Of a stretch of DNA of 64,000 nt, positions 7,163 to 15,161 are shown in pieces; the stretch's first letter is position 1; every line of letters starts with the position of its first letter. This DNA comes from Pelobacter sp. Lineage in GTDB: Bacteria > Desulfobacterota > Desulfuromonadia > Geobacterales > Pseudopelobacteraceae. The position numbers and the translations under genes were made by a program. The notes beneath the pieces were generated by a model. The model ran no database searches. It saw only the letters and a program-made list of their open reading frames with translations, and was not told where the DNA came from. Where the stretch lies: positions 1-64,000 of the forward strand of contig JAVBXN010000060.1 in the NCBI GenBank assembly GCA_030824515.1, in the 5' to 3' direction.

Positions 7163-9670
7163 ATGGAAACCCACTTTACCCAAGATTGCCGCGCCCTGAT
7201 GCGCCACGAAATTGCCGCGTCCGCTGGTAACGAGGTCTTTTTCATCGGTCGCACCAACGTTGAAGGTGTCGTCTGCGAGGTGGAAACGATCGCCCGCGGC
7301 AGCAAGCAGGCCGTTCCGGCGATCATGGTGCGCGCCTCGAATGGCGATGTTGTCATACATAACCACCCCTCCGGCGACCTGACCCCTTCGTCGGCCGACA
7401 TGGAGATCGCCTCGGTGGCCGGCAACCAGGGTATCGGCTTCTCGATTGTCGACAACGACTGCCTGCGCTGCTACATGGTGGTAACCCCCCATACCGAGAA
7501 GAAAGGCGAGCTGCTTTCACTGGAAGAGATCGGCCGCGTATTTGCCTCCGACGGCATGATGGCCCACCTGAAAGGGTATGAGCAGCGCGATGAACAGGTG
7601 CGCATGTCCCTTGCCGTAGCCGAGGCTTTCAACCGTGACGGCGTGGTGCTGGTGGAGGCCGGCACCGGCACTGGCAAATCGCTGGCTTATCTGGTGCCGT
7701 CGATCCTCTGGGCGGTGCGCAACAACGAGCGGGTCGTGATCTCCACCAACACGATCAACCTGCAGGAACAGCTGATCCGCAAGGACCTCCCCTTTCTGGC
7801 GCGCAATTCAAAGATCGAATTCAAGACGGCACTGGTCAAGGGGCGCGGCAACTATGCCTGCCTGCGCAAGCTGGAGCATGCCGAAGCCGAACCGTCCCTG
7901 TTTCCTGATGACTCCTCGGCCGAGCTGACCAGCATCATCGAATGGAGTCACGCCAGCCAGGACGGCTGCCGCAGCGACCTGGCCTTCACTCCCCGCCACA
8001 GTACCTGGGAAGAGGTCTGCTGCGAGGCCGATCAATGCAGCCGTTCGCGCTGCAAGCACTTCAACCGCTGTTTCTTCTACCGTGCCAGGCGCGAATCGTC
8101 GGCCGCCAGGGTGCTTGTGGTAAACCACGCGCTGCTTTTGTCCGACATCGTGCTGCGGAAAGAGACCGGCTACGACGCCACCGCGATCCTGCCTCCTTTT
8201 ACACGGCTGATCTTTGACGAAGGGCACCATCTGGAGGATGTGGCCACCAGCCACCTCTCACTAACGATCGCCCGTAGCGGCATCCTCAAACAGTTGCAGC
8301 GTCTTGTCCCGCAAAAGGCCAACCGGGCCGGCCTGCTGACGATCATTTCGTCGCGCATCGCCCGCGATCTGCCGGAATCACAGGAAGGGCTGTACGCCGA
8401 ACTGTCCGGTCTGCTTGAGAGCCACCTGCTGCCCAAGGCCCACGACCTGGCCGGCCTGACCGAACAGATTATGGACTGGTTGGCGATCTCCGTGGAACAT
8501 GACTCCGGGGGCGTGGTAGGGCGGGAGCAGAAGCTGCGCATAACGCCGGAGGTGGAGCGCAGGGCCTTTTGGAGCGAGTGCCGCCAGCGGCTGCACGGGC
8601 TGGCCGATGCGGTCAATGACTACACCTCGGCCATGCGCACGCTGCTGCGCCGCTGCGGTGATCTGCCGGAAAAGCTGCGCGAAAAGCTGGCCGACCAGTT
8701 ACTGGACACCGGCGGTATCGAGGGTCGCCTGCAGGCCATGGCCGACGGGCTGCTGTTTTTTACGACCGATGCCGAGGGCTACTGCCGCTGGATCGAGACC
8801 AGGAATGGCAGCCGCGGTGTGCAGGCCCGTCTCTGCGCGGCGCCGCTGGATATTTCCGGGCAACTCAAGGAAACCGTACTGGACCGGCTTAAAACGATCA
8901 TCGTCACTTCGGCCACTTTGACCGTGGGGGGGCAGTTTGGCTATCTGAAAAAACGGACCGGTTTCGGTCTGTTGCCCAAGGAACGCTTGACTGAGCTGCA
9001 ACTGGCGTCTCCTTTCAACTATGCCCGCCAGGTTTTCGTAGCGATACCGGAGAATATGCCGGAGCCGACCGAGCCCGGCTATCGGGAAGCGTTGGAAAGC
9101 CATATTCTGCAGGCGGTGACGCTGGCCCGCGGCGGCGCCTTTGTGCTGTTCACCTCCTATGACCTGCTTAACCGCGTCCATGCCGCATTGGCGCCGCAGT
9201 TGACCCGGCTGGGACTGACAACGCTCAAACAGGGCGAAACCGGTCGTCATGCGCTGCTGGCGCAGTTCCGCAAAGAGGGCAATGCCGTGCTGTTCGGCAC
9301 CGATTCGTTCTGGGAAGGGGTTGATGTCAAGGGCGAGGCGCTGCGACTGGTGATTATCACCCGGCTGCCGTTCCAGGTGCCGACCGAGCCGGTCCAGCAG
9401 GCTCGGGCCGAAAAGATCAAGGCTGATGGCGGCGACCCGTTCCGTGACTTTTCGCTGCCACAGGCGGTTATAAAGTTCCGTCAGGGTTTCGGCCGCCTGA
9501 TCCGCAGCCGTGACGACCATGGGGCGGTGCTGATACTGGACCGGCGCGTGATCAACAAGAACTACGGCAGAACCTTTCTGAGGTCGTTGCCGGATACTGA
9601 GATAGTCAAGGGGGATTCGGGGGAGATGTTCGGGAGAATGGCGGCGTTTTTCAAGCCCGAAAAAAGGTAG
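7163..9670 (+). CDS. JAMM/RadC-like domain fused to a DinG/XPD-type Fe-S helicase
   Basis: 835 residues from ATG 7163; the frame is open to 7124 but no better start is seen, and the RBS is weak. Residues about 10-110 form a JAB/MPN-like domain with all canonical JAMM ligands: E24, then H66-x-H68-x7-S76-x2-D79 (HNHPSGDLTPSSAD). The rest is a superfamily 2 DNA helicase of the DinG/XPD type: Walker A EAGTGTGKS (residues 165-173), a cysteine cluster for a 4Fe-4S cluster (NYAC, then CCEADQC...SRC...NRC), DEGHH box, SATL, and the C-terminal GTDSFWEGVD and QGFGRLIRS motifs. DinG unwinds R-loops and forked DNA. The role of the added JAMM domain is unknown (metallo-isopeptidase-like or RadC-like). The gene stands alone between two terminators. 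Confidence 0.88.
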   Translation: METHFTQDCRALMRHEIAASAGNEVFFIGRTNVEGVVCEVETIARGSKQAVPAIMVRASNGDVVIHNHPSGDLTPSSADMEIASVAGNQGIGFSIVDNDCLRCYMVVTPHTEKKGELLSLEEIGRVFASDGMMAHLKGYEQRDEQVRMSLAVAEAFNRDGVVLVEAGTGTGKSLAYLVPSILWAVRNNERVVISTNTINLQEQLIRKDLPFLARNSKIEFKTALVKGRGNYACLRKLEHAEAEPSLFPDDSSAELTSIIEWSHASQDGCRSDLAFTPRHSTWEEVCCEADQCSRSRCKHFNRCFFYRARRESSAARVLVVNHALLLSDIVLRKETGYDATAILPPFTRLIFDEGHHLEDVATSHLSLTIARSGILKQLQRLVPQKANRAGLLTIISSRIARDLPESQEGLYAELSGLLESHLLPKAHDLAGLTEQIMDWLAISVEHDSGGVVGREQKLRITPEVERRAFWSECRQRLHGLADAVNDYTSAMRTLLRRCGDLPEKLREKLADQLLDTGGIEGRLQAMADGLLFFTTDAEGYCRWIETRNGSRGVQARLCAAPLDISGQLKETVLDRLKTIIVTSATLTVGGQFGYLKKRTGFGLLPKERLTELQLASPFNYARQVFVAIPENMPEPTEPGYREALESHILQAVTLARGGAFVLFTSYDLLNRVHAALAPQLTRLGLTTLKQGETGRHALLAQFRKEGNAVLFGTDSFWEGVDVKGEALRLVIITRLPFQVPTEPVQQARAEKIKADGGDPFRDFSLPQAVIKFRQGFGRLIRSRDDHGAVLILDRRVINKNYGRTFLRSLPDTEIVKGDSGEMFGRMAAFFKPEKR

Positions 9671-9750
9671 GGGCGACCCGTTGGGTCGCCCGCTTTTGAA
9701 TTTGAAGTATGCCCAGGCAGGGCGAGGGCGAGCCAACCACTTACCCCTAC
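9667..9750. repeat. 84-bp intergenic element with terminal inverted repeats
   Basis: The ends are GTAGGGG (9667-9673) and CCCCTAC (9744-9750). Inside lies a 9-bp perfect hairpin GGGCGACCC-GTT-GGGTCGCCC (9671-9691). The stop codons of both flanking convergent genes (TAG at 9668-9670 and, on the minus strand, 9747-9749) fall within the terminal repeats. The shape resembles dispersed palindromic intergenic elements. Confidence 0.5.
9671..9697 (+). terminator. Intrinsic terminator of the JAMM-DinG gene
   Basis: Perfect 9-bp stem GGGCGACCC / GGGTCGCCC with a 3-base loop, followed by GCTTTT. It sits directly after the stop codon. Confidence 0.7.
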
Positions 9751-10235
9751 GTGATTGCCTTAATCCGTTTTTTGGCGCTGAAGTTGAAACATTGGAAATA
9801 CAGCAGGCAGGTCAGCAGGAATGAAAAGATCGTCGAGGCCAGAAACCAGGTGGCGCCGGCGGCTTTCTTTGCATCCGGGATCAGCGCGACAAAAACGATG
9901 AAAAAAGTTACCGCACAGAATTTCCAGAGGTCGCCTATCAGGCGCTTCTTTCGTAGCGCGGTCAGTTGCTCACTGCTGAGGCCGTCCGCGTTTCCCTCAA
10001 TCTCGATCCCGGCATCACGCCAGGCCAACTTGTAGACTGGATAAATCAGCAGCAGCTGGACCAGGATGGAAACAATCATGCTGCTGATGAACTGTTCCGG
10101 TTTGCCGCGCATTGCAAAAAGGTTCTGAAAATTCATTGCCAAAAAAGCCAGCAGTCCTATCAGAATGGTCTGCACTATTCGATAGAGCATCATTTGTCGT
10201 TTTAGTTTTTTGAATTCCACAACAGCCATTGACAT
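9747..10235 (-). CDS. Hypothetical multi-pass membrane protein
   Basis: 162 residues from ATG 10235 (GGAG just upstream); ATG 10229, two codons later, has better RBS spacing and is equally possible. The longer open frame up to 10430 has no RBS. About four hydrophobic segments are visible: near residues 22-40, 52-70, 107-127 and 130-150, with a charged loop between the second and third (roughly 75-105). I do not recognise the family. It is convergent with the JAMM-DinG gene and divergent from the histidine kinase. A perfect inverted repeat lies 20-37 bases upstream of its start. Confidence 0.7.
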   Translation of the reverse strand: MSMAVVEFKKLKRQMMLYRIVQTILIGLLAFLAMNFQNLFAMRGKPEQFISSMIVSILVQLLLIYPVYKLAWRDAGIEIEGNADGLSSEQLTALRKKRLIGDLWKFCAVTFFIVFVALIPDAKKAAGATWFLASTIFSFLLTCLLYFQCFNFSAKKRIKAIT

Positions 10236-10255
10236 ACTCTCCAGTATATATTTAT

Positions 10256-10272
10256 AACTCTGTTTCAGAGTT
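10256..10272 (-). promoter_or_regulatory. Operator-like inverted repeat upstream of the membrane protein gene
   Basis: AACTCTG-TTT-CAGAGTT, a perfect 7-bp inverted repeat with a 3-base centre, followed on the minus strand by an AT-rich TATAAATATATA stretch that could hold the -10 element. This is the typical size and place of a repressor or activator site. The binding protein is unknown; the divergent response regulator is a candidate. Confidence 0.4.
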
Positions 10273-10389
10273 GAATGCTTATAGCAGAATGCAGCCGGAT
10301 TCACAAGCACGCAAAATGAATTCCGTGCCAAAAAACTCATCACCAGCCACCGGAGCAACGATAAATCAACAGATTGGATTGAGATTGTG

Positions 10390-11325
10390 ATGCACTTTTT
10401 ACGACGCATTTTTACGCCGGTCATGACCATGATCGCGATTCAGCTGGTCTGGATCACGCTGGTGGTGTTCTGGATTTACTGGTTTATCGGCAAGCACAGG
10501 GAGTTCAAGGCTTTAGCCGAGAAATACCGCCCGGAGCTTCTCGGTGACGGATTGAACTGGCCGGTCATGGTTGAAGGACTCGGTATGCTGCTGTTGATCC
10601 TGATCGGTGCTTATGTGATTTTTGTCTTCTGGAACCGGCAATCAAATCTGTATTCGCAGCAACGCAATGTCATTTCCCAGGTCACCCATGAACTGAAGTC
10701 ACCCCTGGCTTCGATACAGTTGCATCTGGAAACGATCCGCCTGCGACGCCCCAATGAGGAAAAGCTGGATTCCTTTGTCGGAACGATGCTGGCCGATACG
10801 GAACGCCTGCACTACCTGATCAACAACCTGCTGATGGCGGCCCGTCTTGAACAGCGTCGCAAACAGGCCGAGCGCCGTATGACCGACCTGACGGCTCTGG
10901 TTGGGGAGCATGTGGAGCGTGAGCGGGGCACCATGCCGCATGGCGGCAGTATCACCTTTGAAGCGCTGCCGGCGCTGAAAGCGATGGTCGATCCGGAAGA
11001 GATGGGCATGGTGGTCCGCAACCTGTTTGAAAATGCTAGGCTCTACTCATCCCAGAGTCCCGAAATTACAGTCAGGCTGGTCAAGTCTGGCAACACACTG
11101 CAACTATCGGTACAGGACCAGGGGCGCGGTCTGGAAGCAAGGGAACAGAAAAAAATCTTCGATCGTTTCTACCGGGTCCAGCCTGCCGGGGAAAACGTGC
11201 GCGGCACCGGGCTGGGACTTTACATCGTCGAGTCGGTTGTAAGGGGCTATGGGGGTACGGTGGGAGTGACAAGCCCCGGCCTGGGCAAGGGCAGTACCTT
11301 TACGATTAAAATTCCGGCAGGATAG
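10390..11325 (+). CDS. Sensor histidine kinase
   Basis: 311 residues from ATG 10390 (a GTG at 10387 is adjacent). Two membrane segments (about residues 10-33 and 60-82) enclose a short loop of roughly 25 residues, so there is little room for an extracellular sensor domain. The HisKA phospho-acceptor is H100 in QVTHELKSPLASI. The ATP-binding domain has the N box (NLFENARLYS), G1 box (DQGRGLE), F box (FDRFYR) and G2 box (GTGLGLYI). It lies 10 bases upstream of an OmpR-type response regulator, its probable partner. The signal is unknown. Confidence 0.9.
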   Translation: MHFLRRIFTPVMTMIAIQLVWITLVVFWIYWFIGKHREFKALAEKYRPELLGDGLNWPVMVEGLGMLLLILIGAYVIFVFWNRQSNLYSQQRNVISQVTHELKSPLASIQLHLETIRLRRPNEEKLDSFVGTMLADTERLHYLINNLLMAARLEQRRKQAERRMTDLTALVGEHVERERGTMPHGGSITFEALPALKAMVDPEEMGMVVRNLFENARLYSSQSPEITVRLVKSGNTLQLSVQDQGRGLEAREQKKIFDRFYRVQPAGENVRGTGLGLYIVESVVRGYGGTVGVTSPGLGKGSTFTIKIPAG

Positions 11326-11335
11326 GGCTCTGGAT

Positions 11336-12049
11336 ATGATGAACGACAAACCGCAAATCATGCTGGTAGAGGATGAAATCCATCTGGCACGGGGTATCTG
11401 CTACAATCTGGAAGAAGAGGGGTTGCGCATCAGCCATTTTGAAACCGGTGAGAGCGCTCTCAAGTCGCTGGAAGTCGAGCGTTTTGATCTGATCATACTG
11501 GATGTTATGCTTCCGGGCATGGACGGGTTTGAAGCTTGCCGCCTGATCAGGAAACTCGATCCGCGCGTGCCAATTCTGATGCTGACCGCCCGTTCCGATG
11601 ATTCCGACCGGGTAGAAGGGCTGGAAAACGGAGCCGATGATTACCTGACCAAACCATTCAATTTGGCGGAGTTTCTGCTGCGGGTCAAGGGTATGTTGAG
11701 GCGTTCGTCATGGTATCGTCCGGAACCGGTTGAAGAGGGGTATCGTTTTGGGGATAATGAGGCCTTCTTGCTGTCATACCGTGCCAAAACCGCCCAGGGC
11801 GAGATCGACATGACTGAAATGGAGGTGCGTGTCCTGTCGCTTTTCTTCCGCAAGGAAGGGCAGGCGATCCCGCGCAGCGAACTGTTGCAGAGCGTCTGGG
11901 GCTATACCAGTGACACGGAAACCAGGACGCTGGATAATTTCATTGTCCGTTTGCGCAAATACTTCGAACCGGATCCGGCGCATCCAAAACATTTTCAGAC
12001 TGTACGAGGGGTCGGATACCGTTTCAGTCGCAGTGGCAGCAGCGTTTAA
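11336..12049 (+). CDS. OmpR/PhoB-family response regulator
   Basis: 237 residues. The receiver domain (1-120) has the acidic pocket VEDE (11-14), phospho-acceptor D56 in LDVMLP, and the conserved Lys in YLTKPF. The C-terminal winged-helix DNA-binding domain (about 135-235) ends with TVRGVGYRF, typical of OmpR/PhoB proteins. A second ATG one codon downstream is possible. The kinase-before-regulator order and 10-base gap indicate a two-gene unit. The targets are unknown; the inverted repeat at 10256-10272 between this unit and the divergent gene is a plausible site. Confidence 0.92.
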   Translation: MMNDKPQIMLVEDEIHLARGICYNLEEEGLRISHFETGESALKSLEVERFDLIILDVMLPGMDGFEACRLIRKLDPRVPILMLTARSDDSDRVEGLENGADDYLTKPFNLAEFLLRVKGMLRRSSWYRPEPVEEGYRFGDNEAFLLSYRAKTAQGEIDMTEMEVRVLSLFFRKEGQAIPRSELLQSVWGYTSDTETRTLDNFIVRLRKYFEPDPAHPKHFQTVRGVGYRFSRSGSSV

Positions 12050-12124
12050 GCAGAATTGGCACGGGCGGGATCGAATGGAAAGATCCAGGTATGGCCGCAG
12101 TTTAATTTGTCAAGGAGTAGCGGC

Positions 12125-12922
12125 ATGAAAAATCCGTGCGCGGAATTTAACCGGAGTCAGCTTTTCAAAAAGCTGCGCCATGGTGTTGGCAAGGCGATCG
12201 CCGACTTTGGCCTGATCGAACAGGGCGACCGTATCGCTGTAGCCGTGTCGGGGGGCAAGGATTCATACTCACTGCTGCTGTTGCTGGAGGATTTGCGCCG
12301 GCGGGCACCGGTCTCCTTCGAGCTGGTGGCGATCAATATCGATTCCGGTTATCCGGGTTACCGGACCGGGGTGATTGAGACTTTTCTGCGCGACAACCAC
12401 TTTGCATATCGCATGGTGCCGACTGAGCACTACGAAATAATCCAGGAAAAACGTCGTCCGGGGTCATCGTACTGTTCGATCTGCGCTCGCCTGAAACGGG
12501 GCGCGCTTTATGAAGTCGCCCAGGAGATGGGGTGCAACAAGCTGGCGTTGGGGCACCATCAGGATGATTTCATCGAGACCCTGCTCCTGAACCAGTTCTT
12601 TGTCGGTTCTCTCAAATCCATGGCCGCCTCGATGCTGGCCGACAACGGTGTCATCACCGTAATCCGGCCACTGGTATACGTTGCCGAAGATGACATCATC
12701 AGCTTTTCCAACCAGGTGTCATTGCCGGTAGTCTGCTGCAGTTGTCCGGTCTGCGGTACCGCCGATCTGCAACGCAAGCGGATGAAACAGCTTCTCAAGC
12801 AGCTGCAGGTAGAAATACCCAATGTTAAGAGCAGCCTGCTCAACGCGCTTTCAAATGTTCACCCCCGCCACCTTCTTGACCCGTCTTTGCGACGCGTGGA
12901 GACAGCTGCCGAAGACCGGTGA
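12125..12922 (+). CDS. ttcA: tRNA 2-thiocytidine(32) synthetase TtcA
   Basis: 265 residues from ATG 12125 with AAGGAG upstream; the open frame to 12056 lacks an RBS. TtcA is a PP-loop ATPase with a 4Fe-4S cluster that thiolates cytidine 32 of tRNA. Visible are the PP-loop AVSGGKDSYSLL, the CSICARLKRG motif and a second cysteine group CCSCPVCGT, plus the LGHHQDDFIETLLLN motif. The 3' end overlaps by 72 bases with a small gene on the opposite strand. It follows the response regulator by 75 bases but has no functional link to it. Confidence 0.92.
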   Translation: MKNPCAEFNRSQLFKKLRHGVGKAIADFGLIEQGDRIAVAVSGGKDSYSLLLLLEDLRRRAPVSFELVAINIDSGYPGYRTGVIETFLRDNHFAYRMVPTEHYEIIQEKRRPGSSYCSICARLKRGALYEVAQEMGCNKLALGHHQDDFIETLLLNQFFVGSLKSMAASMLADNGVITVIRPLVYVAEDDIISFSNQVSLPVVCCSCPVCGTADLQRKRMKQLLKQLQVEIPNVKSSLLNALSNVHPRHLLDPSLRRVETAAEDR

Positions 12923-13042
12923 GCTCTTGCCGGATGTCTTTGAAGTGCTGACCTGAATTCCCAGGTCGGCCAGCAGATCCAGAAACGAGTATATCCCTCC
13001 GACAACAACTACGGCGGCCCCTGCAATCGTTACTGCTTCCAT
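12851..13042 (-). CDS. Small predicted membrane protein overlapping ttcA tail-to-tail
   Basis: 63 residues. The ATG at 13042 is preceded by a very strong ribosome binding site (GGGAGGAAATGTC then ATG), which is the main evidence that it is real. Residues 4-24 form one hydrophobic segment (AGAAVVVVGGIYSFLDLLA), and the rest is basic. No known family is recognised. Its last 24 codons lie opposite the end of ttcA, so either the overlap is genuine or the protein is shorter than predicted. An inverted repeat AAGTCA-N7-TGACTT (13100-13118) sits about 60 bases upstream of the start. Confidence 0.55.
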   Translation of the reverse strand: MEAVTIAGAAVVVVGGIYSFLDLLADLGIQVSTSKTSGKSSPVFGSCLHASQRRVKKVAGVNI

Positions 13043-13193
13043 GACATTTCCTCCCGATTGTGTAGATGGGAAGAAGATAGCACATGGTAATGACGGAATA
13101 AGTCATATGGCCTGACTTGCTTTGAATCTATTCCATATTTTCAGCCGGTTGCAAAAGAGGGTAAGATGCTGAGATGGGTTGCTTGCGGAAAAA

Positions 13194-13979
13194 TCAGGGT
13201 TCCCCGCGTTCACCGTCTCCGGAAAGCATGACGATGTCTACGCGGCGGTTCTTGGCGCGACCTTCAGGCGTTGAGTTGTCGGCTACAGGCCGGAATTCGG
13301 CATAGCCGGTGGCGGATATCTTGTCCGGATCAACATCGAAATTCTTGATCAGATATTTGAGGCCGTTTGTTGCGCGGGCAGTGGAAAGCTCCCAGTTGGA
13401 GGGGAACTGTGCCGTGCTGATCGGAACATTATCGGTGTGACCTTCCAGCCGTAGCGGGTTGTTGTACTGGGTCATGACCTCGGAGATGGTATTTATCAGA
13501 TCATACGCGTCCGGTCTGATAACGGCCTGTCCCGAGTCAAAGAACCCGGCTTCCTTAAGGCTGACGATCAGGCCGCGGCGGGTAATCTCCAGTGACACCT
13601 TGTTCTGTGCGCCACGCTTGATCAAGTAGGCCTCCACCGAAGCCTTGATCTGCCGAAAGTCTTTTTCCTCGGCCCGGGACTTGGCCGTGCCGCTACGCTG
13701 CCGACCGGTCGGAGAAATTGACATCTCTGGTTTTAGAGCGGGGATGACTGTGATGGCCTTGGAGGGGATTACATTTACCTTGGGGGTGGGAGCGCCGGCA
13801 TTGACCATGCCGAATGATTCCTTGAGCGACTGCATGACCTCTTCTACCTTTTTCTTGTCACTCTGCCCCATGGCATACAGAACAACAAACACGGCAAACA
13901 GCAGGGTTATGAAGTCGGCATAGGATACCAGCCAACGTTCGTGGTTGACATGCTTTTCAGGTTCTTTCTTGAGTGCCAT
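13194..13979 (-). CDS. motB: Flagellar motor stator protein MotB
   Basis: 261 residues. MotB forms, with MotA, the proton-driven stator. The single membrane helix carries the proton-binding aspartate D22 in WLVSYADFITLLFA. The periplasmic OmpA-like domain binds peptidoglycan through LEGHTDNVPI and NWELSTARA, ending with AKNRRVDIVM. The length and layout match normal MotB. It is the last gene of flbD-motA-motB, with 6 bases between the motA stop and its start. Confidence 0.95.
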   Translation of the reverse strand: MALKKEPEKHVNHERWLVSYADFITLLFAVFVVLYAMGQSDKKKVEEVMQSLKESFGMVNAGAPTPKVNVIPSKAITVIPALKPEMSISPTGRQRSGTAKSRAEEKDFRQIKASVEAYLIKRGAQNKVSLEITRRGLIVSLKEAGFFDSGQAVIRPDAYDLINTISEVMTQYNNPLRLEGHTDNVPISTAQFPSNWELSTARATNGLKYLIKNFDVDPDKISATGYAEFRPVADNSTPEGRAKNRRVDIVMLSGDGERGEP

Positions 13980-13985
13980 GGCCGT

Positions 13986-14732
13986 TTAATGCCCGCCCAC
14001 GAATGCCTTGAGTTTCTGCTCGATGAAATGCGGGTTCTCGCCGTTCTGAATCGCGATCAGTCCTTCCAGAATCATGACGCGGCGCAAAACCTCTTCCTTC
14101 ATACGGATTTTCAATTTGGTTCCAATCGGGAGGCAGATGATGTTGGCGATCATAAGGCCATAGATGGTTGCAACGAACGCAACCGCGATACCGCCCCCCA
14201 ACTTGGAGGTGTCGGAGAGGTTGCCCATGACGTGAATCAGTCCGAGAACAGCCCCGATGATACCGATGGTGGGGGCAAAGCCGCCGGCAGCCTCGTAGAA
14301 TTCAACACTGTGCTTGGTATGGTCTTCATAGGCCATGATATCGGCCTCCAATGTCTCACGCAGTTTTTGGGGATCGATGCCGTCAACCACCAGTGAAATC
14401 CCTTTTTTGATAAACGGGTCCCTGGCGTTCTGGGCTTCCTGCTCAAGTGATATCAAGCCGTTGCGCCTGGCCTTGGTAGCATAGTTGATGATGTCTTTTA
14501 CAACCCCTTCGTGGTCCACCTTGTTGGGGAGAAAAGCAATTTTGACAGCTTTTAGCGCATTGATGATCGCCGGAAGCGGAAAGCAGACGAAAGTGGCGCC
14601 AAAGGTACCGCCCAGAACGATCATGGCGGCGGTCGGTTGGATCAGAGCGGATATATGTACGCCTTCGATCGCGGCCCCGCCAAAAATCGCGCCGAAGCCC
14701 ATCACCAATCCTATTATGGTTGCTAAATCCAT
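13986..14732 (-). CDS. motA: Flagellar motor stator protein MotA
   Basis: 248 residues with four hydrophobic segments (about 1-25, 34-54, 145-168, 180-200) and a large cytoplasmic loop between the second and third. GGAAIEGVHISALIQPTA and the segment FAPTIGIIGAVLGLIHVM are typical of MotA/TolQ/ExbB stators. MotA surrounds MotB and contacts the rotor protein FliG through the loop. It starts 3 bases after the flbD stop, so the genes form one operon. Confidence 0.95.
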   Translation of the reverse strand: MDLATIIGLVMGFGAIFGGAAIEGVHISALIQPTAAMIVLGGTFGATFVCFPLPAIINALKAVKIAFLPNKVDHEGVVKDIINYATKARRNGLISLEQEAQNARDPFIKKGISLVVDGIDPQKLRETLEADIMAYEDHTKHSVEFYEAAGGFAPTIGIIGAVLGLIHVMGNLSDTSKLGGGIAVAFVATIYGLMIANIICLPIGTKLKIRMKEEVLRRVMILEGLIAIQNGENPHFIEQKLKAFVGGH

Positions 14733-14735
14733 ACG

Positions 14736-15059
14736 CTAAAAATCCCGACTGTGGAATGGAGTGCGATCGTGAGCGTTCCTGGTGGCCGGGCAGACTGCCT
14801 CTTTGGCGATTGCGACTCGCTGGAACAGGCTTTTACGCTGCCTGTGCAGATATTTCCTGCCATTGAAGTACTGGGCTCTTCGGATCACCCTGGAGCGGAA
14901 GGCTACGACTCTGCTGATAATCGAGTCGGCCCGCTCCATGACGATATAATGATTGCCGTTGAAAAGTGTAATAACGGTATCGGGAGTTTCCTCAATGCTG
15001 ATAATGTGATCCGGATTGAGATACATGAGCTGTTTGTCCATACGCGTCAATGCAATCAT
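14736..15059 (-). CDS. flbD: FlbD-family protein with extended C-terminus
   Basis: 107 residues from ATG 15059 (GAGGAG upstream). The first 55 residues match the small FlbD family found beside motAB: MIALTRMD, NPDHIISIEETPDTVITLFNG and IVMERADSII. The usual FlbD protein is about 60-80 residues. Here an extra basic, non-conserved tail of about 45 residues runs almost to the motA start. The role of FlbD is poorly defined but is tied to flagellar genes. The tail could be genuine or a read-through of a lost stop codon. Confidence 0.85.
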   Translation of the reverse strand: MIALTRMDKQLMYLNPDHIISIEETPDTVITLFNGNHYIVMERADSIISRVVAFRSRVIRRAQYFNGRKYLHRQRKSLFQRVAIAKEAVCPATRNAHDRTPFHSRDF

Positions 15060-15090
15060 GCCGACTCCTCTAACTGAATGAACACTTTCC

Positions 15091-15119
15091 TATAAATATT
15101 AAAAACAGCGCGTGGTCAA
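15091..15119 (-). promoter_or_regulatory. Possible sigma-70 promoter for flbD-motA-motB
   Basis: On the minus strand TTGACC, a 17-base spacer and TTTATA precede the flbD start by about 30 bases. The -10 element is a poor match, and no sigma-28 signature was found. Confidence 0.35.
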
Positions 15120-15161
15120 GAGTTTTTTAGCGATACGCCGGCCTGATAACCCTGATTGAGA

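Noticed and set aside
8699..9736. 345-residue minus-strand frame opposite the helicase
   Set aside because: Antisense shadow; no domain and starts inside the terminator element.
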